DNA of 19,576 nt from CAWDMN01 sp963803155 (GTDB lineage Bacteria > Acidobacteriota > Terriglobia > Versatilivoradales > Versatilivoraceae): positions 1 to 19,576 of the forward strand of contig CAWDMN010000015.1 of NCBI GenBank assembly GCA_963803155.1, read 5' to 3'. Below are positions 14,998-19,576 of the stretch, piece by piece. The notes under the pieces are model-generated. The model saw only the letters and a program-made list of their open reading frames with translations, had not been told where the DNA came from and searched no databases. The position numbers were made by a program, and so were the translations under genes. Numbering within the stretch: the first letter of the stretch is position 1; every line of letters starts with the position of its first letter.

Positions 14998-15953
14998 AAG
15001 ATGTGAGATTGGCCAGGATACAGTTGGATAGCATTGCCGAGGATAAGCAGGCGACTCAAGGGATCAACCGGCGTAGCTTTATTTCCGGCGTGCCTTCCCT
15101 GGCAGCCGCCCTGGCAGTTGTCGGCCCGGCGGTGGTCCGGGGAGAATCCTCAGGAGAGCTTACGGCCGGGGAAGTTCACCGCTACCTGAAATCGTTGGAT
15201 GGCGGCTGGGTCAAATGGGAGAGTACAGTGGACACCTTCAAGTCTGGGTCTCCCGAAGCTAAAGTCAAGGGAATCGCGGTGGCTTGGATGTCCTACACCT
15301 TTGCCCTGGAAAAGGCGTTGGCCTTGGGATGCAATTTGTTCATCACTCACGAGCCCACCTATTTCAACCATCGGGACAACGATCCGGAGATTTTTCGTTT
15401 TCCAGCAGTCAAAGCCAAGCGGGAGTTCATTGAAAAAAGCGGCTTAGTCATTGTCCGGTGCCACGATGTTTGGGACCAGTACCCAAAGATTGGCGTACCC
15501 ACAGGTTGGGGCAAGCTGTTGGAGTTAGGGGAACCGATCGATGGCGCTGGCTATTACTATGTTTATAATGGCAATGGCAAAAAAGCCGGCGATTTGGCTC
15601 GTCAAATTGCCGCACGCACGGCCGGGATGGGACAGCCGGGAGTCTTGTTCATCGGCCCCGAGGAAAAGCGGGTTAACCGGATCGTGCTGGGCACTGGCGC
15701 CATTACCCCGATGTTTCATTTCATCGAGAAACTGGCGGCCGACATGGCAATCTGTACGGATGACGATTTCACTTGCTGGAGGGACGGCGCCTATGCGATC
15801 GATGCCGGGTTCCCAGTAGCCGTGGTCAACCACCCGGTTTCCGAGGAATATTCGATGAAACTTCTAGCCGAACATCTGAGCCAGAAGTATCCCCAGGTAC
15901 CGGTACACCACATTCCCGAGCGCTGCATGTACAAACTGGTGACGGGCGCATAA
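14994..15953 (+). CDS. NIF3-family (DUF34) dinuclear-metal protein with a Tat signal
   Basis: A 319-residue protein of the NIF3/YbgI/YqfO family, which folds around a pair of metal ions and has GTP cyclohydrolase-like resemblance but no settled general function. The first metal region is CNLFITHEPTYFNH (H119, with glutamate where many members have a second histidine). The C-terminal metal region is VVNHPVSEEYSM, giving H280 and E284 in the HxxxE spacing of the family. The N-terminus carries a twin-arginine motif, INRRSFISGVPSLAAALAVV, so this copy appears to be exported, which is odd for a family that is normally cytoplasmic. GGAGG lies seven bases before the start, inside the nitrilase gene, and the two genes overlap by four bases. 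The polysaccharide deacetylase gene follows 94 bases later on the same strand. Confidence 0.85.
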   Translation: MKDVRLARIQLDSIAEDKQATQGINRRSFISGVPSLAAALAVVGPAVVRGESSGELTAGEVHRYLKSLDGGWVKWESTVDTFKSGSPEAKVKGIAVAWMSYTFALEKALALGCNLFITHEPTYFNHRDNDPEIFRFPAVKAKREFIEKSGLVIVRCHDVWDQYPKIGVPTGWGKLLELGEPIDGAGYYYVYNGNGKKAGDLARQIAARTAGMGQPGVLFIGPEEKRVNRIVLGTGAITPMFHFIEKLAADMAICTDDDFTCWRDGAYAIDAGFPVAVVNHPVSEEYSMKLLAEHLSQKYPQVPVHHIPERCMYKLVTGA

Positions 15954-15985
15954 GGACTATAATCTACAGCTGACTTCCACCTGAT

Positions 15986-16014
15986 TCTCCAATTGCCGGA
16001 TAATTCATTGGAGA
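15986..16014. promoter_or_regulatory. Inverted repeat upstream of the deacetylase gene, possible operator
   Basis: The perfect 8-base arms TCTCCAAT (15986-15993) and ATTGGAGA (16007-16014) are separated by 13 bases. They lie between a TATAAT at 15958-15963 (no good -35 box) and the ribosome binding site of the deacetylase. This is a suitable place for an operator or a transcript hairpin. The low GC and lack of a T-run argue against a terminator. Confidence 0.35.
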
Positions 16015-16047
16015 TTGACAGTTGACTTTCAAACAGGAGAGACAGTA

Positions 16048-16839
16048 ATGAAACGCAGAAAATTCATAAAGGCACTGGGGACAACGGCCGCAGCGGCAAT
16101 CCCTGGCCCACTTTTTTCGAGCCCGGCGGGCAGACTGCATATCGTGAGTTTGAGCTTTGATGATGGATTCAAAAAATCATTTCTTCGCATTGCCGAGATA
16201 TATGAAAAATTCAGCTTTTCCGCCTGCTTCAATATTATCGCCTCTGCGCATATGCCCGGAAACCAGGTGCGGGACGACTATATGAAACAGGAGCAGTTTG
16301 GCGACTTCGGAGTGTGGAATGAACTGCAAGACCGCGGCCATGAAATTATGCCCCATGGATACCGTCACGCTCACTTAGCCAGCCTGCCTCTGGAAGAAGC
16401 CAAAGACCTCATTCGCAAATGCAATGAGGTCTTCACCAAGGAATTGCGCGGATTCGACCCGAAAAAATCCGTCTTCAATTTCCCGTACAATCAGTCCTCT
16501 CCCCAGTTGGAAGAATGGCTGCCTTCGGTTTTCAGGGCCTTTCGCACCACCGGAGGGGAGATCAATCCGCTTCCAAAGGCAACGACCGTGAAAATAACGA
16601 CGGGCGGCTGGGGTCCCGACAATGCCGAAAAGCATGTGGATGAATGCGTGGAGAAGCTTCTGGCACAACCCACCGGCTGGTTGGTGTATAACCTGCATGG
16701 TCTGGATGAAGAAGGTTGGGGTCCGATTCGTCCATCCTATTTGGAAAAATTGCTAGGGAGACTCCGGCAGATTGATTCGGTCCGGGTATTGCCGACTGCG
16801 CGGGCATTGATGCAGGCTGGGAGCGGAAGCTTCGCTTAA
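16048..16839 (+). CDS. Polysaccharide deacetylase (CE4/NodB-like), Tat-type signal
   Basis: A 263-residue carbohydrate esterase 4 enzyme, expected to remove N- or O-acetyl groups from a glycan outside the cytoplasm. Motif 1 is LSFDDGF (35-41, catalytic/metal aspartates D38 and D39). Motif 2 is PHGYRHAHL, with metal ligands H103 and H107 in HxxxH. Motif 3 is FNFPYNQ, and the late histidine motif is VYNLHGLDE (H217). The N-terminus KRRKFIKALGTTAAAAIPG has a twin-arginine pattern with a short hydrophobic core. The ATG at 16048 was preferred over 16015 because AGGAGA lies seven bases before it and it places the signal at the very start. The gene is in line with the nitrilase and NIF3 genes, 94 bases downstream, and may be in the same transcript or have its own control. 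Confidence 0.88.
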   Translation: MKRRKFIKALGTTAAAAIPGPLFSSPAGRLHIVSLSFDDGFKKSFLRIAEIYEKFSFSACFNIIASAHMPGNQVRDDYMKQEQFGDFGVWNELQDRGHEIMPHGYRHAHLASLPLEEAKDLIRKCNEVFTKELRGFDPKKSVFNFPYNQSSPQLEEWLPSVFRAFRTTGGEINPLPKATTVKITTGGWGPDNAEKHVDECVEKLLAQPTGWLVYNLHGLDEEGWGPIRPSYLEKLLGRLRQIDSVRVLPTARALMQAGSGSFA

Positions 16840-17111
16840 TCAAATATATTTAGAGGCCATTTATAAAACCATAAGTTTGATTCGTGAAATCGGATCAATC
16901 CTATAAGAGCGTTTCCGTGAAACGCCGGGGAAGTAGTGCCGGCGGTTGACAGAATCGAAGATCCGCCCCCTGGCGGACCGCCCTACAGAATTGACCTCCT
17001 ATAGCAGTCCGCTGATTATTTGTCGAAAGCTGACTTTATTCAGCGGTTCAGCGCAAAACGCGAATTGGCTGCGGGGCGCGGCAGACAAAGATCTTGCTGG
17101 AGGGGAGAGCC
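16840..17111. other. Intergenic stretch with two palindromes
   Basis: This stretch follows the deacetylase gene. A perfect hairpin GCGTTTC-cgt-GAAACGC (16909-16925) has no T-run after it, so it is at best a weak terminator. A second, nested structure follows: TCCGCC-ccct-GGCGGA (16962-16977) flanked by GGCGGT and ACCGCC (16941-16982). The rest reads as non-coding up to the start of the broken GH3 gene. Confidence 0.55.
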
Positions 17112-17330
17112 ATGTTCTGGCCGCTCTTTAATGTTCGGGGGACCACAGTCGGCCTACTTTTTTTCTCATTGTTGATTGCCTGTCAACCGTCGAAATCAAC
17201 CACGCCTGTCTACCTAGACTCCCGGGCTCTTTAAATCAGGGGTGGAAGAGCTGCTGGGTCGCATGACCCTGAAGGAAAAGGAGGGTCAATTAAATTGGCC
17301 CTGTGTCTATGTGAATGAATTGGGCCCACA
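17112..17330 (+). pseudogene. Truncated and frameshifted GH3 beta-glucosidase lipoprotein gene
   Basis: An ATG at 17112 with GGAGGGGAG upstream opens a normal lipoprotein signal: MFWPLFNVRG, a hydrophobic core, then the LIAC lipobox, followed by TTPVYLDSRAL and a TAA stop at 17232-17234. Eight bases on, in the next frame, the sequence continues VEELLGRMTLKEKEGQLNWP, then CVYVNELG. That is the N-terminal signature of glycoside hydrolase family 3 enzymes (YLD...VEELLSRMTLEEKVGQL). The similarity then stops abruptly at about 17330, where the ThuA gene of the opposite strand ends. The remaining 700 or so residues of a GH3 enzyme are absent. It is a relic left by a deletion or rearrangement, and the frameshift is a second lesion. 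Confidence 0.8.
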
Positions 17331-17333
17331 ACA

Positions 17334-18146
17334 TCAGTCTGCCGGCTTGGGGCGCGGAGTGGCATCCCCCGGGATTATGCCCATGGCCCATTGGACCATC
17401 TCCATCCACATTCTTTTGATTTCGGGGCGATCCCAAACCGCTGGACCATGGCCGAGACCATTGTATAAGACTCGCCCTTTTCCATAATTGCGAGCCCAAA
17501 TGACCGCAAAATCCTTGTCGGTGCGGTGGACATTTTTGTTGTCGAGATCCAACTTCCCGGCATCGAGACGCATGAGAACTCGCACATTGTCTCGCGAGAA
17601 ATTTTTGACCTGATAGATTTCATCCAGCATGTTAAAAGATTTCGGCAGATGCTTCATCCCGGGAAATCCCGGATCTTCCACCAGGAGCGGGGCATTAAAC
17701 TCCCCCCAGGGGTGTTCATCGTAATACCCCCCGATCATTTCGCCATAAGCCAGCCAGTGAGTAAAAGTAATCGTGGCACTGTGAACTCCAATAAATCCTT
17801 TTCCATCATCCCTGACAAACGAGAGCAGGTCCGCTTTCTGGGATTCATCCATATCCAGATCCCCATCGGTGTAAAAGACGATGGCATCATAAGCATCGAT
17901 ATTCTTGGCTCCCCACTTGAGTGTCTTTTTCGTGATGGGGGCGCAGTCGGTTCTAAAGGAGGTGTCCCATAAACCCGAGTCTTTCCCTAAGCTGTAAAAC
18001 ATCACCATTGCGCTGGGAACTGAATCGTGCTGATACCCTTTGCTCTGGCCAATCACGAGCAGGTTCCGCTTTTTCTGTTGAGCAAACAGCATGGCACTCA
18101 AGGCCAAACACAATATGACAACTGAAACGCACCAACTCTTTTTCAT
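17334..18146 (-). CDS. Secreted ThuA-domain protein
   Basis: A 270-residue protein with a signal peptide of about 23 residues (MKKSWCVSVVILCLALSAM to LFA) followed by a ThuA-like domain, a fold related to class I glutamine amidotransferases and associated with sugar (trehalose) utilisation and glycan-degrading loci. Recognisable stretches are LLVIGQSKGYQHDSV, DAIVFYTDGDLDM, GKGFIGVHSATITFTHW, YGEMIGGYYDEHPW and FAVIWARNYGKGRVLYNGLGH. These run through the whole length in the family order, so the gene is complete. The ATG at 18146 was chosen because GGAGA stands five bases before it and begins a regular signal peptide; the frame is open upstream. The biochemical role of exported ThuA proteins is not settled. 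Its 3' end lies only about three bases from the end of the GH3 relic, which suggests a past shared glycan locus. Confidence 0.88.
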   Translation of the reverse strand: MKKSWCVSVVILCLALSAMLFAQQKKRNLLVIGQSKGYQHDSVPSAMVMFYSLGKDSGLWDTSFRTDCAPITKKTLKWGAKNIDAYDAIVFYTDGDLDMDESQKADLLSFVRDDGKGFIGVHSATITFTHWLAYGEMIGGYYDEHPWGEFNAPLLVEDPGFPGMKHLPKSFNMLDEIYQVKNFSRDNVRVLMRLDAGKLDLDNKNVHRTDKDFAVIWARNYGKGRVLYNGLGHGPAVWDRPEIKRMWMEMVQWAMGIIPGDATPRPKPAD

Positions 18147-18884
18147 GAAAATCTCCAAACCGAAAATACAAGTGGCACAGACAATCGGAAAAAAAAGAAA
18201 TGCCCACGTCACCATTGCCCCTCGTAATGTAGTCCAGTCTTCAGTAAGGGTAAATAAAATACCGATGCAAAATGAGCAAAAGGGATAGGCCGGAAATATT
18301 TAGGGTCCACTTATAAACTCATTTATCAGAGGGGCAGGACTCCGGCTCGCAAGTTGACAGGGACTCCGCCCCCAGTGCAGAGCTGACGCAGACCGGGGCA
18401 AAGGCGGCCGGAACGGGCAGACCGGAGGTGTGCCCCACCTTTGGTTCAATGGGAGTCATTGCTTCAGAGATTCCTCGACAATGAAAATTTTCAAAATATT
18501 TACCTTATGCAAAGATTCTATTTTGGGTGGGAAAAAAATGCCTACTCCCCGCTTCTCCGGAAGAGATGGGTTCAATTTGGGGCAGACTTCCCTCAATGGG
18601 CCCGCCCCCCGCGGACTGAAGTCCGCAACCCCTTCGGGGAAGGAGATTTTCTGAGGAAAGACAATGAAAGCGGAACCGGCTTCAAGTGCTCCAAAGCTAT
18701 ACGTTTCATGACTCCGCCACATCCGCCGTTGATGATCGTTCCCACCAACATTTCATCTGGCCCTTGAGCGGCTTTCCATTTGATCCACTCGTTAAACAGA
18801 ATTATTAATAGGACTCTTCGGCAAGAGCTCCCCAAAGAATGATCGGGGTTGATGAATCCCAACCACGGCTCCTCCCATCGATGC
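18147..18884. other. Gap of 0.7 kb with hairpins, no recognised gene
   Basis: Between the ThuA gene start and the terminator of the histone-like gene several short frames exist, but none has a recognisable domain or a clear ribosome binding site. The minus-strand frame starting at 18862 (MGFINPDHSLGSSCRRVL...) looks faintly protein-like and may be a relic. Hairpins GCGGACT-ga-AGTCCGC (18611-18626) and CCCC-ttc-GGGG (18629-18639) stand side by side. The ThuA promoter should lie within 18147-18300 but no clear boxes were seen. Confidence 0.5.
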
Positions 18885-18924
18885 CAAAAAAAAGCCTGTT
18901 CCAGCGAATGCCGAAACAGGGCTT
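18885..18924 (-). terminator. Intrinsic terminator of the histone-like gene
   Basis: On the minus strand AAGCCcTGTT is followed by a 14-base loop, AACAGGCTT and then a run of T residues (the A-run at 18885-18893 on the plus strand). The single bulged C does not weaken the stem much. It stands 28 bases after the stop codon of the downstream frame at 18952, exactly where a terminator for that longer frame is expected. Confidence 0.8.
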
Positions 18925-18951
18925 GGGGGAAAAATACGGAAGAAATGACTT

Positions 18952-19468
18952 TTACTTTTTTCCTTTTTTGACGACTTTTTTTACCGTTCGCTTCACACTT
19001 TTTTTAGCAACCTTCTTGACGGCTTTGGCCACCGCTTTTTTTGCGGTTTTTGGCCTGGCGGGTGCCGCGGCTTTCTTTTTGGAGGACTTGACGGACTTGG
19101 CCGGTTTAACCGCTTTTTTGGCCACTGGTTTTGGCTTTTTTACGGCAATTGCTTTGGCGGGCTTGGGTTTTGCTTTGGGAGCTTTTTTGGGGGCCGCTTT
19201 TTGCAGCAGGTTTTGTTGCTTTTTTTGCGGCAGGTTTTGTCAACTTCTTGGCGGCATGTTTTTTTACCTTTGGAGGTGCTGCTTGTGGGGCAGAAGCCTC
19301 CGCGGTCAAAACAATGGGTGGCGTTTCAACTTCAGGGAGGGCCGGAGGTACATCGGGAACTGGCGAATCGGCGGCTGCTCCCTCGATGGGCGTTCCAACG
19401 GATTTCTGAATCACTCCCACGTTGGAGTCTGCGTTCATGGTACCAACGAGATTTTCTTTTTCATCCAT
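18952..19468 (-). pseudogene. Lysine/alanine-rich histone H1-like protein, frameshifted
   Basis: A DNA-binding, nucleoid-type protein of the H1-like kind, recognised by composition rather than by a fold. From the ATG at 19468 the first frame gives an acidic/proline-rich head (MDEKENLVGTMNADSNVGV, later PPALPEVETPP) and then KVKKHAAKKLTKPAAKKATK. It loses the pattern after KPAAK and stops at 19106. Stepping over one A in the A5 run at 19198-19202 restores a perfect continuation: AAPKKAPKAKPKPAKAIAV, then AKKAVKPAKS, AKKSVKRTVKKVVKKGKK and a stop at 18952. The joined product would be 171 residues. The long downstream frame and the terminator fitted to it show that the full form is the ancestral gene. 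One extra A is either a mutation, a contingency-type homopolymer change, or a sequencing error. AAGGAGG lies 13 bases before the start, farther than usual. Confidence 0.8.
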
Positions 19469-19576
19469 AACGACTCTTCTTCCTCCTTGTGGAATAATCG
19501 GAATCGATGCTGCTTCTCAACTTAAGTGATGCTCCATTTTTTCACGTCGATAAATTCACATCAAGCCCGCCTATCG

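Noticed and set aside
16847..18320. Similar AT-rich strings at 16847-16868 and 18297-18318 (19 of 22 matching) flanking the GH3 relic and ThuA gene
   Set aside because: For AT-rich strings of this length in a 20-kb window such a match can arise by chance, and similarity does not extend beyond about 22 bases, so element ends cannot be claimed.
19190..19210. Programmed frameshifting in the histone-like gene
   Set aside because: The required shift is +1 (or -2) at a short A5 run with no stop codon or hairpin placed as in known sites. A simple one-base insertion or an assembly error is more likely.
18839..19525. Plus-strand frame rich in Phe, Leu and Ala that looks like a membrane protein
   Set aside because: It is the antisense reading of the lysine/alanine-rich gene; A-rich codons read backwards give Phe and Leu runs. 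The terminator and ribosome binding site belong to the minus strand.

Overview
The window is 19.6 kb of bacterial chromosome of roughly even base composition. Its style best fits an Acidobacteriota (Solibacter-like) genome. The reasons are a fused winged-helix / membrane / PD40-propeller regulator, long secreted NHL plus IPT/TIG proteins, several Tat-exported carbohydrate-related enzymes, and many short structured repeats. This is judged from protein style; Verrucomicrobiota or a related metagenomic lineage cannot be excluded. No rRNA, tRNA or CRISPR array was seen.

Layout. At the left edge is the N-terminal half of an ACS-family (hexuronate-type) MFS transporter on the minus strand. A monocistronic PilZ-domain gene with a good sigma70-type promoter follows. 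Next comes a three-gene minus-strand run of exported proteins (6904 to 2020): a small Ig-like/GA-rich protein, a probable beta-propeller protein of unknown function, and a 1003-residue NHL/BACON-like/TIG surface protein. A 1.2 kb gap holds a decayed reading frame and a dense cluster of palindromic and cloverleaf repeats. It is followed by a secreted HELGH metalloprotease-like gene (minus) and another structured intergenic element.

The centre is a one-component regulator of 755 residues (plus). Directly after it lies an IS200/IS605-type Y1 transposase element with strong foldable ends. Immediately beyond the element's right end is a 93-bp degenerate copy of the regulator's own leader and first codons, with a stop in it. 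The right half carries a metabolic cluster. A Tat-exported deacetylase-like protein is on the minus strand. Divergent from it run a nitrilase, a NIF3-family protein with a Tat signal (4-bp overlap with the nitrilase) and a Tat-type polysaccharide deacetylase. A broken GH3 glycosidase lipoprotein gene and a secreted ThuA-domain protein (minus) follow. At the right edge is a lysine/alanine-rich histone H1-like gene that is frameshifted by one base in an A-run and ends in a clear intrinsic terminator.

How it fits together. The sugar-acid-type transporter, the deacetylases, ThuA and the GH3 remnant suggest a polysaccharide or sugar-derivative degrader. The nitrilase/exported-NIF3/deacetylase run is the most distinctive gene arrangement. 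The repeats are the most striking non-coding signal: a 165-bp element in two inverted copies, a 73-bp three-leaf palindrome between direct repeats, a 112-bp nested palindrome and several others, alongside one Y1 transposase that might relate to some of them.
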